From Mesorhizobium sp. NFR06 (GTDB lineage Bacteria; Pseudomonadota; Alphaproteobacteria; Rhizobiales; Rhizobiaceae), in contig NZ_FOVT01000004.1 in assembly GCF_900115245.1 (NCBI RefSeq), positions 62,001 to 126,000 of the forward strand: 64,000 nt of DNA, given 5' to 3'. The notes below the pieces were generated by a model, which did not search any database, was not told the origin of the DNA, and was given only the letters and a program-made list of their open reading frames with translations. The first letter of the stretch is position 1. Each line of letters begins with the position of its first letter. Positions 8,936-17,959 of this stretch are shown here, piece by piece. The position numbers and the translations under genes were made by a program.

Positions 8936-9592
8936 TCAAGCAAGGCGCCAGACAGTCGTTCGCTTGACCTCGGCATCTTCCAGCACGCGCGTCACCGGGA
9001 CCTGGTAAACGGCAAGCGATTCCAGCCCGGTCCTGGGGAGGTAGGCGCGACCTGGATCGCCGACGAGGATCTCGGCGCCGCGCGCCCGCAGGCTGGCGAA
9101 CCATGGCAGCAGCCTGTCGGCGAATGTCTTGTCGTAGAAGACGTCGCCGGCCAGCACGACGTCCCAGCCATCGTCGGAACCGACACAGTCCGTGCCGCGG
9201 AATTGCGCTTCGACGGCGTTGGCCGCGAGATTGAGCGCGATTGCCGTCGCGCAGAACGGGTCGATGTCGGCGGCGACCACTTCGGCCGCGCCGGCCTTCA
9301 TCGCCGCGATCGCCACGAGGCCCGAGCCGGAGGCGAAATCGAGCACGCGCCTGCCGCGCACGGTTGCGGGATGGTCGAGCACATAGCGGGCGAGGCCCTG
9401 GCCGCCGGCCCAGGCAAAAGCCCAGAAAGGCGGCGGCAGGCCGATCTCGGCCAGCTCCTCCTCGGTGCGCAGCCAAAGGTCATGCGCCTCGTCGGCGAGA
9501 TGCAGAAGCACTTCCGGCACATGCGGCGGCGCCATCAGCGCCGTGTTGTCGAGGATGAATTTCTTCGCGGTCTTGGGCGTGAGCCTTTTCAC
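8936..9592 (-). CDS. Class I SAM methyltransferase, COG3897-like
   Basis: The 218-residue enzyme has motif I VLDFASGSGLVAIAAM, an acidic strand-2 end VVAADIDPF, and a motif IV-like WDVVLAGDVFYDK. The opening LTPKTAKKFILDN and FWAFAWAGGQGLARY match bacterial predicted N-methyltransferases related to eukaryotic ETFB/METTL20 lysine methyltransferases. The real target is unknown; a protein lysine is the best guess. The GTG start overlaps the TGA stop of the EVE-domain gene (GTGA), which implies translational coupling. Much longer frames reading further upstream would run inside the EVE gene and are not credible. Confidence 0.85.
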   Translation of the reverse strand: MKRLTPKTAKKFILDNTALMAPPHVPEVLLHLADEAHDLWLRTEEELAEIGLPPPFWAFAWAGGQGLARYVLDHPATVRGRRVLDFASGSGLVAIAAMKAGAAEVVAADIDPFCATAIALNLAANAVEAQFRGTDCVGSDDGWDVVLAGDVFYDKTFADRLLPWFASLRARGAEILVGDPGRAYLPRTGLESLAVYQVPVTRVLEDAEVKRTTVWRLA

Positions 9593-10014
9593 GGCGCCGG
9601 GTTGAGCTCGGCCATGCGGCAGACTTCTTTCCATTCGGCCGGCGTCACCGGCTGCACGGAAAGCCGGCCGAGCCGGACCAGCGCCATCTCGACGAGCTTC
9701 GGGTTGGCCTTGACCTGTTCCAGCGTCACCGGCTTCGGCACGTCCTTGAACGCGCGGATGTCGACGCATTCCCAGCGCGGATCGTCGGTCGTGGTGTCGG
9801 GATGGGCGAGGGCGCAGACCTCGGCGATACCGACGATGTCGAGGCCTTCATTGGAGTGATAGAAGAAGCCGAGATCGCCGATCTGCATCGCCTTCATGTT
9901 GTTGCGCGCGGCATAGTTGCGCACGCCGTCCCACTGCGTGCCGGCCTTGCCCTTGGCCTTCAGCGCCTCGAAGGAAAAGACCGAGGGTTCGGACTTGAAC
10001 AGCCAGTAGTTCAT
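9589..10014 (-). CDS. EVE domain-containing protein
   Basis: EVE domains are PUA-like modules thought to bind modified bases in DNA or RNA. The 141-residue protein is a full single-domain EVE: it begins YWLFKSEPSVFSFEAL, and contains WDGVRNYAARNNMKAM and GDLGFFYHSNEG, with conserved Trp and Ser positions. Its stop is fused with the methyltransferase start by GTGA. The upstream neighbours on the same strand are YciI, gpsA and tsaD. The coupling may be operon economy rather than shared function. Confidence 0.88.
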   Translation of the reverse strand: MNYWLFKSEPSVFSFEALKAKGKAGTQWDGVRNYAARNNMKAMQIGDLGFFYHSNEGLDIVGIAEVCALAHPDTTTDDPRWECVDIRAFKDVPKPVTLEQVKANPKLVEMALVRLGRLSVQPVTPAEWKEVCRMAELNPAP

Positions 10015-10113
10015 ATCAGTTGTCCCATTGCCATTATCGATGCGCCACGCACGGTGTCCCGGTCGACATTACCCTTACCCTCTCGCCGTTCCAACGGCGA
10101 GAGCAGCCAACGA

Positions 10114-10410
10114 TCATGCGCCGACAGGCTTCTGGAACACCCAGTTCCATGCCCGGATTTCGACGCTTTCGAACAGGCCGGCCCTGGCATAGGGATCGGC
10201 GGCGGCCAGAGCTTGCGCCCCGGCCATATCCGGTGCCTCGACCATCACCAGGCTGCCGTCGGGCTTGCCGTCGGCGTCGAGGAAGGGGCCCGCAAAGGCA
10301 AGCCTGCCTTCGCCGATCAGGCCCTCCAGGAACGCCGCGTGCGCCGGCCGCGTGTCGATACGCAGCTGCAGGCTGCCCGGCTTGTCCTTGCAAATCAACG
10401 CAAACAGCAT
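10114..10410 (-). CDS. YciI family protein
   Basis: This 98-residue YciI-like protein (dimeric alpha-beta barrel) starts MLFALICKDKPGS, has the conserved His in RPAHAAFLEGL, and shows GPFLDADGKPDGSLVMVEA followed by DPYARAGLFESVEIRAW. The His-Asp pair is proposed to be catalytic in this family, and the physiological reaction is unknown. It lies 18 bases after the gpsA stop on the same strand, an order common in alphaproteobacteria, so it is likely cotranscribed with tsaD and gpsA. Confidence 0.88.
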   Translation of the reverse strand: MLFALICKDKPGSLQLRIDTRPAHAAFLEGLIGEGRLAFAGPFLDADGKPDGSLVMVEAPDMAGAQALAAADPYARAGLFESVEIRAWNWVFQKPVGA

Positions 10411-10428
10411 CTTGGAAACTCCGATGGT

Positions 10429-11439
10429 TCAGATGTCGGTTTCGGTTTTCAGCGGCCTCGTCATCAGCGCGGTCACGGCCTGGCCGATGGTCACCTTGCC
10501 GTCGAGGATGGCGGCGACGGCGGAAATGATCGGCGCCTCGATCTGGCGCTCGGCGGCGATGCGGGCGGCAATGGCCGCCGTCGGCACGCCTTCGGCCAGG
10601 GGCATGCCGGCAAGCGGCTTGCCCTGGCCGAGCGCCAGGCCATAGGCGAAGTTGCGCGACTGCGCCGAGGAACAGGTAAGCAGCAGGTCGCCGAGGCCGG
10701 AAAGCCCCATCAGCGTCTCCGGCCGGGCGCCGAAGGCGGCGCCGATGCGGCGCAATTCGACGAAGCCGCGCGTCACCATGGCGGCCTGGGCGCTGGCGCC
10801 GAGCCCGGCGCCGGTGACGGCGCCGGCGGCAATGGCAAAGACGTTCTTCAGCGCGCCGCCGATCTCGACGCCAATCAGGTCGTCGCTGGAATAGCAGCGC
10901 AGGTTCTGCGCCGAAAAGCGGACGGCAAGCTCGGCCGCCAATTCCGCCTCGCGAGCGGCGACCACCACGGCGGTCGGCAGGCCGCGCGCGACGTCGCTGG
11001 CAAAGCTCGGTCCGGACAACGCGGCCACCGGATTGCTCGGCAGGCTTTCCGCGACGATCGTCGACAGCAAGGCGCCTGTGTCGCGCTCGATGCCCTTGGC
11101 GCAAAGCACCAGCGGGACGCCTTGAGGCACATGGCCAGCGGCTGAGGCAAGCACCGCACGCAGCGACTGTGCCGGCGTCACCGCCAGGACGCAGTCGGCG
11201 CCGCCGAGCGCGGCGCCAATATTGCTCGTGGCGACGATGCCCGGCTCGATCGCGATGCCGGGCAGGTAGCGCGGGTTCTCGCCGCGATCGATGGCGGCCA
11301 CGGTCTCGTCGTCGCGCGCGTAAAGCCGTACGAAATGGCCGGCACGCAGCATGGCGAGCGCCAGCGCCGTGCCCCAGGCGCCGCCGCCCAGCACGGCGAC
11401 GCGCCATCCGCTCGCAGGCTTCTTGCCGTTCCCGGTCAT
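10429..11439 (-). CDS. gpsA: Glycerol-3-phosphate dehydrogenase [NAD(P)+]
   Basis: GpsA reduces dihydroxyacetone phosphate to sn-glycerol 3-phosphate for phospholipid synthesis in the cytoplasm. The 336-residue protein has the N-terminal dinucleotide loop [12 protein letters not shown], the family stretch [26 protein letters not shown], the catalytic-lysine region [14 protein letters not shown], and [13 protein letters not shown] near the C-terminal helical domain. Its ATG overlaps the tsaD stop (ATGA), so translation is probably coupled. The frame stays open for another 200 codons upstream, but that is inside tsaD. Confidence 0.96.
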   Translation of the reverse strand: MTGNGKKPASGWRVAVLGGGAWGTALALAMLRAGHFVRLYARDDETVAAIDRGENPRYLPGIAIEPGIVATSNIGAALGGADCVLAVTPAQSLRAVLASAAGHVPQGVPLVLCAKGIERDTGALLSTIVAESLPSNPVAALSGPSFASDVARGLPTAVVVAAREAELAAELAVRFSAQNLRCYSSDDLIGVEIGGALKNVFAIAAGAVTGAGLGASAQAAMVTRGFVELRRIGAAFGARPETLMGLSGLGDLLLTCSSAQSRNFAYGLALGQGKPLAGMPLAEGVPTAAIAARIAAERQIEAPIISAVAAILDGKVTIGQAVTALMTRPLKTETDI

Positions 11440-12524
11440 GCCTTGGCACCGCGCCGGCCGGAGCCGACCAAAGGAGCAGAAACACTGTCCAGCGGCCAGC
11501 GCGAGCGCGGGACGAAGTCGGCGCCATTCTCCCCCGCCATGCCGGCGCGCAGCCGCTCGATGCCAGCCCAGGCGATCATCGCCGCGTTGTCGGTGCAAAG
11601 CTTTTGCGGCGGCGCGACGAATTGAAAGCCGGCTTCGGAACAGAGCGCTTCGAGCGTTGCCTTGATCGTGCGATTTGCGGCAACGCCACCGGCGACGACC
11701 AGTGCCGGATTCGCCTGGTCCGGGAACTCCTGGCCGAAGCGGGCGAGCGCTCGCGCGACGCGGTCGCCCAGCGCGTCGGCCACCGCTGCCTGGAAGGAGG
11801 CGCAGATGTCGGCGACATCCCGGTCGCTGAGCGGCGCGATTGCCGTCGCAGCCTGCCGCACCGCCGTCTTCAGCCCCGAGAAGGAGAAATCCGGCTGCGC
11901 CGAGCCTTTCATCGGGCGCGGGAAGGCAAAGCGGCTCGCGTCGCCCTTGGCCGCCACCTTCTCGACATTCGGTCCGCCCGGATAGGGCAGGCCAAGCATC
12001 TTGGCCGTCTTGTCGAAGGCTTCGCCGAGCGCATCGTCGATGGTGGTTGCCCATCGCTGGTAATCGCCGACGCCGCGTACCGCGACGATCTGGGTGTGGC
12101 CACCGGAGACGAGCAGAAGAAGGTAGGGAAAGTCGAGACCGTCGGTCAGCCGCGCGGTGAGCGCGTGGCCTTCGAGGTGGTTGATGGCAATCATCGGCTT
12201 GTTCGCGGCGGCGGCGATCGCCTTGGCAGTCATCAGTCCGACGATCAGACCGCCGACGAGGCCCGGCCCGGCGGTCGCGGCGATGGCGTCGATCTCATCT
12301 AGCGAGACGGCCGAATCGCCAAGCGCCGCCTCAACGATGCCGTCCAGCGCCTCGACATGGGCGCGCGCGGCAATCTCGGGCACGACGCCGCCAAAGGCGG
12401 CGTGTTCCTCGATCTGGCTCAGCACCACGTTGGACAGGATTTCGGGCGCGGAATCGCCATCCAGCGCCACGACGCTGGCCGCCGTCTCGTCGCAGCTCGT
12501 CTCTATGCCCAGAACGCGGATCAA
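11436..12524 (-). CDS. tsaD: tRNA N6-threonylcarbamoyladenosine transferase TsaD
   Basis: TsaD transfers the threonylcarbamoyl group to A37 of ANN-reading tRNAs, with TsaB and TsaE. It is 362 residues from this start. It has the opening [14 protein letters not shown], the metal ligands His116 and His120 in [20 protein letters not shown], and [15 protein letters not shown] start at TTG 12524, giving [10 protein letters not shown], which has GAGGA ten bases upstream and matches family N-termini. A longer TTG start at 12575 adds 17 unlikely residues. It is divergent from hemC and overlaps gpsA downstream. Confidence 0.95.
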   Translation of the reverse strand: MIRVLGIETSCDETAASVVALDGDSAPEILSNVVLSQIEEHAAFGGVVPEIAARAHVEALDGIVEAALGDSAVSLDEIDAIAATAGPGLVGGLIVGLMTAKAIAAAANKPMIAINHLEGHALTARLTDGLDFPYLLLLVSGGHTQIVAVRGVGDYQRWATTIDDALGEAFDKTAKMLGLPYPGGPNVEKVAAKGDASRFAFPRPMKGSAQPDFSFSGLKTAVRQAATAIAPLSDRDVADICASFQAAVADALGDRVARALARFGQEFPDQANPALVVAGGVAANRTIKATLEALCSEAGFQFVAPPQKLCTDNAAMIAWAGIERLRAGMAGENGADFVPRSRWPLDSVSAPLVGSGRRGAKA

Positions 12525-12560
12525 TTCGTCGCTGTCCTCGAAGATTGTGTCGTCGGTCTT

Positions 12561-12572
12561 TCCTATATAGGA
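12561..12572. promoter_or_regulatory. Palindromic TATATA element between tsaD and hemC
   Basis: TCCTATATAGGA is a perfect 12-base palindrome in the short divergent gap. Its TATATA core could serve as a -10 box in both directions. I do not see a convincing -35 box at 17 bases on either side, so this is tentative. Confidence 0.3.
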
Positions 12573-12621
12573 CAAGGCCGGCCAGGCTTTGCCTGCCGGG
12601 GGTTATCACGGACCGCGCGCC

Positions 12622-13545
12622 ATGCAAACTTTGAAAATCGGAACACGCGGCAGCCCGCTGGCGCTTGCCCAGGCACATGAGACGCGGGCGCGGCTGATGA
12701 AGGCGCATGGCTTGCCCGAGCATGCGTTCGAAGTGGTGCCCATCTCGACCAGCGGCGACCGCATCCAGGACCGGCCGCTGTCGGAGGCCGGCGGCAAGGG
12801 CCTGTTCACCAAGGAGATCGAGGAGGCGCTGCTCGACGGCCGCATCGACATCGCCGTGCATTCGTCGAAGGACATGCCGACGGTGCTCCCCGAGGGACTG
12901 GAGCTTGCCACCTTCCTGCCGCGCGAGGACGCGCGCGACGCTTTCATCGGCAAGAGGGTGAAGCGGATCGTCGACCTGCCGCATGGAGCCATCGTCGGCT
13001 CGTCATCGCTGCGACGCCAGGCGCTGATCCGCCGCACGCGGCCGGACCTCAACGTGGTGATCTTCCGCGGCAACGTGCAGACGAGGCTGCGCAAGCTGGA
13101 CGAGGGCGTCGCCGAAGGCACCATCCTCGCCTATGCCGGGCTGAAACGGCTCGGGCTCGAAAATGTCGTCACCGACCTGATGCCGCTGGACGCTTTCCCG
13201 CCGGCGCCGGGGCAGGGCGCGATCGGCATCGAAACCCGCATCGGTGACCGCGACGTCGAGAGAATGCTTAACGCGATCCATCACGTGCCGACCGGCCAGG
13301 CCTTGGCCTGCGAACGCGCCTTTCTCGCCGCGCTCGACGGCTCGTGCCGCACGCCGATCGCCGGCCATGCGACGGTATCGGGCGAAAGACTGTCCTTCGC
13401 CGGCCTGATCATTTCGCCTGACGGCACGGAATCGCATGAGGTCGGGCTGGAAGGCGAAGCCGCTTACGCGGCGGAAATCGGCGCGGATGCCGCGCGGGCG
13501 GTGCGCGCCCGGGCCGGCGCGAAATTTTTCGACGGCTGGGCCTGA
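12622..13545 (+). CDS. hemC: Porphobilinogen deaminase (hydroxymethylbilane synthase)
   Basis: HemC joins four porphobilinogen units into hydroxymethylbilane, a heme and cobalamin precursor. The 307-residue protein begins with the family motif [14 protein letters not shown], has HSSKDMPT with the catalytic-region Asp, [12 protein letters not shown], and the dipyrromethane-carrying Cys242 in [11 protein letters not shown]. It opens the plus-strand run hemC-hemD-mitofilin-hemY. The ATG is preceded by only a weak ribosome site. One base separates its stop from the hemD start codon. Confidence 0.97.
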   Translation: MQTLKIGTRGSPLALAQAHETRARLMKAHGLPEHAFEVVPISTSGDRIQDRPLSEAGGKGLFTKEIEEALLDGRIDIAVHSSKDMPTVLPEGLELATFLPREDARDAFIGKRVKRIVDLPHGAIVGSSSLRRQALIRRTRPDLNVVIFRGNVQTRLRKLDEGVAEGTILAYAGLKRLGLENVVTDLMPLDAFPPAPGQGAIGIETRIGDRDVERMLNAIHHVPTGQALACERAFLAALDGSCRTPIAGHATVSGERLSFAGLIISPDGTESHEVGLEGEAAYAAEIGADAARAVRARAGAKFFDGWA

Positions 13546-13546
13546 C

Positions 13547-14260
13547 ATGGTCCGCGTCCTGGTGACGAGGCCGGAGCCTGGCGCGTCGCGCACGGCACGA
13601 CGCCTCGAAGCCTTGGGATTTCAGCCGATCCTGCTGCCTTTGACCGAAACGAGCGCATTGTCCGTCGAGGCGACCATCGCGGCCGATGCCGTCGCGGTCG
13701 CCGTCACCAGCGCCAATGCGGTGCGTCATGCGTCGAGCGCGCTGATAGCACCGCTTGTGAGCCTGCCTTGCCACGCGGTGGGAAAGAGAACGGCCGAGGC
13801 CTGCCGTGCGGCCGGATTTTCCACGGTCCAGACGGGTCAGGGCGACGCCGAAGCCCTGGCTGGGGCCATCGCCGGTGGCCTTGCCGGCAAGGCAATCGTC
13901 TATTTGTGCGGCCGCGTCCGCTTCCCGGTGTTCGAGCAGCGACTGGCGGCGGCAGGCGTGCGCGTCCAGGCGATCGAGACCTACGACACGACCGCAATCG
14001 ACTATCGCGATGCCGACGTGCTCGCCCGCCTGTCGGGCCGGCCGGTCGAGGCGGTGTTGCTTTATTCGGCCAAGGCAAGCATGGAGCTGGTCGGCCTGGT
14101 TGCACGGCCAGCCCTGCGGCATGTCTTTGAAAAGACCCAATTCTTGTCGCTTTCGGGGCGTGTCGCCAAGCCGCTGGACGGGGTTGTTCCTCAATCGATC
14201 CGCATCGCACCGCGACCCGAGGAAGAGGCGCTGCTGGCGCTTTTGTCGCTGCCCGGCTGA
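13547..14260 (+). CDS. hemD: Uroporphyrinogen-III synthase
   Basis: HemD cyclises hydroxymethylbilane to uroporphyrinogen III. The 237-residue protein begins VRVLVTRPEPGASRTA, then shows the two-lobed HEM4 layout with AVAVTSANAVRHAS, CHAVGKRTAEACRAAGF and VLLYSAKASMELVGLV. HemD is poorly conserved, so the call leans on these motifs and on its place one base after hemC. Confidence 0.93.
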   Translation: MVRVLVTRPEPGASRTARRLEALGFQPILLPLTETSALSVEATIAADAVAVAVTSANAVRHASSALIAPLVSLPCHAVGKRTAEACRAAGFSTVQTGQGDAEALAGAIAGGLAGKAIVYLCGRVRFPVFEQRLAAAGVRVQAIETYDTTAIDYRDADVLARLSGRPVEAVLLYSAKASMELVGLVARPALRHVFEKTQFLSLSGRVAKPLDGVVPQSIRIAPRPEEEALLALLSLPG

Positions 14261-14360
14261 GCCGCGTCATCACACCGCCCCTTTTCACCGCTTGGTGATG
14301 TGCTAGAGCATCCCCTGGACCCTTTGAACCATCCTCAAGTCAGTTCGCGGAGCCCAAAGC

Positions 14361-15827
14361 ATGGTGAAGACGCCGAAGATGCGACATTCGAAAACCCGGC
14401 GCGAGCCGGCCACTATCGAACTCGAGCCCGGCGCCGTCTCTCGAATCAACGACGAGGAAGCCGCCAAGGCCGAGGCCAATGCCGGGCAGACCGACGAGGC
14501 AAAGGCGGAAGAAGCCGTCGCCGCTTCGCAACCGGAGGCTCCGGAAGAGCCGATCCATGCCGAGCAGGCCGATATCGAGCCGTGGGAGCATAGCGATGCT
14601 TCGCGGGCAGGGGCCGACAAGCCTGAAGCCCACAGCAAGGACGAGCCGGAGGCGCCGTATCCCGGCGGGTCCGACGCGCCGAAGAGCCAGCCCCAGGGTT
14701 TCGGCTACAATTTCGAGGACGCATCCGCGGCCGGCGCCAGCGCCTCGACGTCGAAGGCTAGCGAGACACGGAGCGAAGATCGCGTGCCGCAGCCATCGCG
14801 CAAAGCCGGCGTCAACGCCATCGCCGCCGGCGTCATCGGCGGCGTGATCGCCCTTGCCGGCGGCGGCCTGCTGCAGGCGGTCGGCCTGCTCGGCGCGCCG
14901 GGATCGAACGGAGGATCGCTCGATGGCGTCAATGGCGAGATCGCTTCGTTGAAGAGCGAGGTCGCGGCGCTGAAGGAAAGCGACGATACCGGCGCCTCCG
15001 CCAAGGTCGACGGGCTTTCGTCGGCGCTAGAGCAGGTCAAGGCCGATGTGGCCGCGCTGAAATCCTCGGCCGGGCAAGGCGGCGACGGCGCGGCGCTGAA
15101 GGCGCTGAGCGACAAGGTCGGCCAGATCGAGACGAGCGTTGCCAATCTGCAGAAGACCGGCAATGCCGCCCCGGTCGATCTCGCTCCGCTCAATGAGAAA
15201 CTTGCGGGGCTCGACGCGCTGGCGAAATCGACGGGCGACGCGGTCAAGGCCGAGGACGGCCGGGTGGCGGCGCTGGAGCAATCCGTGGCGCAGCTCTCGG
15301 GCAAGGTCGAGGCGCAGGCGTCGCAGCCCAAGATCGCGCTGGCGATCGCCGCCTCGGCACTGAAGGCAGCGCTCGATCGCGGCGCGCCGTTCGCGACCGA
15401 GCTCAATACTTTCGCCGCCATCGCACCGGACGCGCCCGAACTTTCGGCGCTGCGGTCCTATGCCGAGAAAGGCGTCCCGACACGCGCCACCATCGCTTCG
15501 GAGGCCGATGCCGCCGCCAATGCCATGGTCGAGGCGGCGACCCCGGTCGACCAGAATGCCGGCTTCTTCCAGAGCCTGGTGTCGAGCGCGAAATCGTTGG
15601 TTCAGGTGCGGCCGGTCGGCGCCGTCGAAGGCAAGGGAGCGCCGGAAACCGTCGCCCGCATGGAAGTGGCGGTCAACCAGGGCGATTACGCCAAGGCGCT
15701 CGGCGAATACGACACGCTGCCGGACGCCGTAAAGGCCGCCGGCGCTGATTTTGCCGGCAAACTGAAGGCACGGCTCGACGTCGAAAAGCAGATCGACGCG
15801 CTGGTTGCCAGTGCGATGAAGGCATGA
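14361..15827 (+). CDS. Mitofilin/Mic60-like inner membrane protein (COG4223)
   Basis: The 488-residue protein has an acidic, Pro/Ala/Glu-rich N-terminal region (1-145), then one membrane helix at about 151-178 with many Gly and Ala (AAGVIGGVIALAGGG). A long predicted coiled coil with regular Lys, Glu and Ala spacing covers about 190-320. A C-terminal helical domain starts near 325 (KIALAIAASALKAALDRG). This is the architecture of mitofilin. Alphaproteobacterial homologues of Mic60, which shapes mitochondrial cristae, are known to sit beside heme genes, as here between hemD and hemY. It is probably inserted in the inner membrane with the coiled coil in the periplasm. GGAG lies eight bases before the ATG. 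Confidence 0.82.
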   Translation: MVKTPKMRHSKTRREPATIELEPGAVSRINDEEAAKAEANAGQTDEAKAEEAVAASQPEAPEEPIHAEQADIEPWEHSDASRAGADKPEAHSKDEPEAPYPGGSDAPKSQPQGFGYNFEDASAAGASASTSKASETRSEDRVPQPSRKAGVNAIAAGVIGGVIALAGGGLLQAVGLLGAPGSNGGSLDGVNGEIASLKSEVAALKESDDTGASAKVDGLSSALEQVKADVAALKSSAGQGGDGAALKALSDKVGQIETSVANLQKTGNAAPVDLAPLNEKLAGLDALAKSTGDAVKAEDGRVAALEQSVAQLSGKVEAQASQPKIALAIAASALKAALDRGAPFATELNTFAAIAPDAPELSALRSYAEKGVPTRATIASEADAAANAMVEAATPVDQNAGFFQSLVSSAKSLVQVRPVGAVEGKGAPETVARMEVAVNQGDYAKALGEYDTLPDAVKAAGADFAGKLKARLDVEKQIDALVASAMKA

Positions 15828-15837
15828 GGACCGCTCG

Positions 15838-17400
15838 ATGATCCGCATCCTCGTCTTCCTCGCCGTGGTCTTCGCGCTGGGACTTGGCTTTGCCTGGCTG
15901 GCGGATCGTCCGGGCGACATGGTCGTCACCTTCGACGGCTACCAATACCAGGTCTCGCTGATGGTGGCGGCGGTGGCGGTCGTGGCGGTCGTCGCCGCGG
16001 TGATGATCGTCTGGTGGCTGATCAAGTCGCTGTGGAACAGCCCCCACACGATCTCGCGCTATTTCCGGGTGCGCCGCCGCGACCGCGGCTACCAGGCGCT
16101 GTCGACAGGCATGATCGCGGCCGGGGCCGGCGACGGCGCGCTGGCGCGCAAGAAGACCAAGGAAGCGGCGAAGCTGATCAGATCGGATCAGGAGCCGCTG
16201 ATCAACCTGCTCGACGCGCAAGCCTCCCTGCTCGAGGGCGATCATGAAAGCGCGCGCGAGAAATTCGAGCGCATGCTCGACGACCCGGAGATGCGGCTGC
16301 TCGGCCTGCGCGGCCTTTATCTGGAGGCCGAGCGCCTCGGCGACCGCAACGCCGCGCGCCACTATGCCGGCCGCGCGGCGGCCGTGGCGCCGCAGCTTGC
16401 CTGGGCAGCGGAATCGACGCTCGAGGAACTGACCGAGCGCGGCGACTGGGACGGCGCGCTGAAATTGGTCGAGGCGCAGAAATCGACAAAGCAGATCGAG
16501 CGCGATGCCGCCAACCGCCGCCGCGCCGTTCTGCTCACCGCCAAGGCGCAGGCGCTGGTCGACAGCGACCCGACCGCGGCCCGCGCCGCGGCGATCGAAG
16601 CCAACAAGCTGGCGCCCGAGTTCGCGCCGGCGGCGGTCATCGCCGCCGATATGGTTTTCCGGCAAAGCGATGTGCGCAAGGGTTCCAAGATCCTGGAAAC
16701 TGCCTGGAAGGCCGAACCGCATCCGGACATCGCCGAACTCTACACCCATGCAAGGTCGGGCGATGCCGTGCTCGACCGGCTCAACCGGGCGAAGAAGCTG
16801 CAGGAATTGAAGAAGAACCACGCCGAGTCGTCCATGGCCGTGGCGCGCGCGGCGCTCGATGCGCGGGATTTCGCCACCGCGCGCCGCGAAGCGGAAGCCG
16901 CGATCCGCATGGACCGCCGCGAAGGCGCCTACCTTCTGCTCGCCGATGTCGAGGAGGCCGAGACCGGCGACCAGGGCAAGGTGCGGCAGCTGCTGTCGAA
17001 GGCGGTGCGTGCGCCGCGCGATCCGGCTTGGGTGGCGGATGGCGTCGTCTCCGAGCGCTGGGCGCCGGTGTCGCCGGTCACCGGCAAGCTCGACGCCTTC
17101 ACCTGGCGCGCGCCGATGGAGCGGCTTGGCCATCTGATCGACAGCGAGGCGGATCTCCCGGTGCCCGTGATCGCCGCCGCTCCCGCGGCGGAGGCAAAGG
17201 CGATCGACATCGTCGCCGATGGCCCGGCCGAGAAGCCGGCGCCGGCGAATGGCGGCGAGAAGGATGTGGCGGTTGCCGACGCGGCCGGCGAGGCGCAAGC
17301 CGTTGAGCAGGGTTCGGAGTTGCCGCGTTTGCCGGACGATCCGGGCGTCGCGCCGGAAGAGCAAGCGGAAAAATCGCCGCGCCGGTTTCGTTTGTTTTGA
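15838..17400 (+). CDS. hemY: HemY-like TPR membrane protein
   Basis: The 520-residue protein has two N-terminal membrane segments (about 3-22 and 38-62) and the HemY_N signature SRYFRVRRRDRGYQAL. Tetratricopeptide-like helical repeats follow to about residue 400. The C-terminus is Ala/Pro/Glu-rich and disordered. HemY proteins of this type are linked to late heme synthesis only by gene context; they are not the protoporphyrinogen oxidase also called HemY. It starts ten bases after the mitofilin stop, so the two are surely cotranscribed. In Rhizobiales this pair follows hemC and hemD. Confidence 0.88.
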   Translation: MIRILVFLAVVFALGLGFAWLADRPGDMVVTFDGYQYQVSLMVAAVAVVAVVAAVMIVWWLIKSLWNSPHTISRYFRVRRRDRGYQALSTGMIAAGAGDGALARKKTKEAAKLIRSDQEPLINLLDAQASLLEGDHESAREKFERMLDDPEMRLLGLRGLYLEAERLGDRNAARHYAGRAAAVAPQLAWAAESTLEELTERGDWDGALKLVEAQKSTKQIERDAANRRRAVLLTAKAQALVDSDPTAARAAAIEANKLAPEFAPAAVIAADMVFRQSDVRKGSKILETAWKAEPHPDIAELYTHARSGDAVLDRLNRAKKLQELKKNHAESSMAVARAALDARDFATARREAEAAIRMDRREGAYLLLADVEEAETGDQGKVRQLLSKAVRAPRDPAWVADGVVSERWAPVSPVTGKLDAFTWRAPMERLGHLIDSEADLPVPVIAAAPAAEAKAIDIVADGPAEKPAPANGGEKDVAVADAAGEAQAVEQGSELPRLPDDPGVAPEEQAEKSPRRFRLF

Positions 17401-17465
17401 GGCCGGACTTGACGGCCAGAGAAGACTCGGCGGACAGAGATTTGGCGGGCAGGGAAAAGGTATCG

Positions 17466-17945
17466 ATGTTCGAGCGTGTATTGTCCTTCCTGAGGGATCT
17501 GCCGGCCCGCGGCGAGGCCAAGCCGAGCCCCGACGATCCGCGCGTCGCGGCCTCGGCGCTGCTCTACCATGTGATGAACGCCGACGGCGTGCGCCAGGAT
17601 GTCGAATGGGAGCGGTTCAAGCAGATCCTGGCCGAGACCTATTCGGTGAGCGGCGAGGAGCTCGATGCGCTGGCCGCGGCCGGCGAGCGCGCCGACAATG
17701 AGGCGATCGACCTCTATGCCTTCACCAGCGTGCTCAAGCGCGACCTCGACGCGGAAGCGCGCAAGGCCTTCATCGGCCTGATGTGGGAAATCGTCTATGC
17801 GGACGGCGAGTTGGACGAGCTCGAGGACAACACCGTCTGGCGGGTCGCCGAACTGATCGGCGTCGAGCGCCGGGACCGTATCGAGGCGCGCCGCAAGGCC
17901 GCGGCCGAGGCGCCGGGCGCGCGCGGAACGTCGAGCGACGAATAG
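17466..17945 (+). CDS. TerB-family protein
   Basis: The 159-residue helical protein carries two acidic motifs typical of TerB: MNADGVRQDVEWERFK and VYADGELDELEDNTVW, which bind metal in characterised relatives. The rest of a tellurite-resistance ter cluster is absent, so tellurite resistance should not be assumed; single TerB proteins are common in rhizobia. It begins 65 bases after hemY with AAAGG as ribosome site and precedes an amidotransferase gene by 14 bases. All are on one strand, so it may be the tail of the heme operon. Confidence 0.83.
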   Translation: MFERVLSFLRDLPARGEAKPSPDDPRVAASALLYHVMNADGVRQDVEWERFKQILAETYSVSGEELDALAAAGERADNEAIDLYAFTSVLKRDLDAEARKAFIGLMWEIVYADGELDELEDNTVWRVAELIGVERRDRIEARRKAAAEAPGARGTSSDE

Positions 17946-17959
17946 GAATTCGCCGGCCC

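Noticed and set aside
8531..9859. Plus-strand frame of 442 codons opposite DUF1761, methyltransferase and EVE genes
   Set aside because: It crosses three well-supported genes on the other strand and has no motif.
15673..17364. Minus-strand open frame of 563 codons opposite hemY
   Set aside because: It is antisense to a gene with clear HemY motifs. Its Arg/His/Gly-rich product has no domain and reflects the GC bias.
17466..17945. Tellurite resistance operon
   Set aside because: Only TerB is present; no terC, terD or terZ relatives lie in the window.
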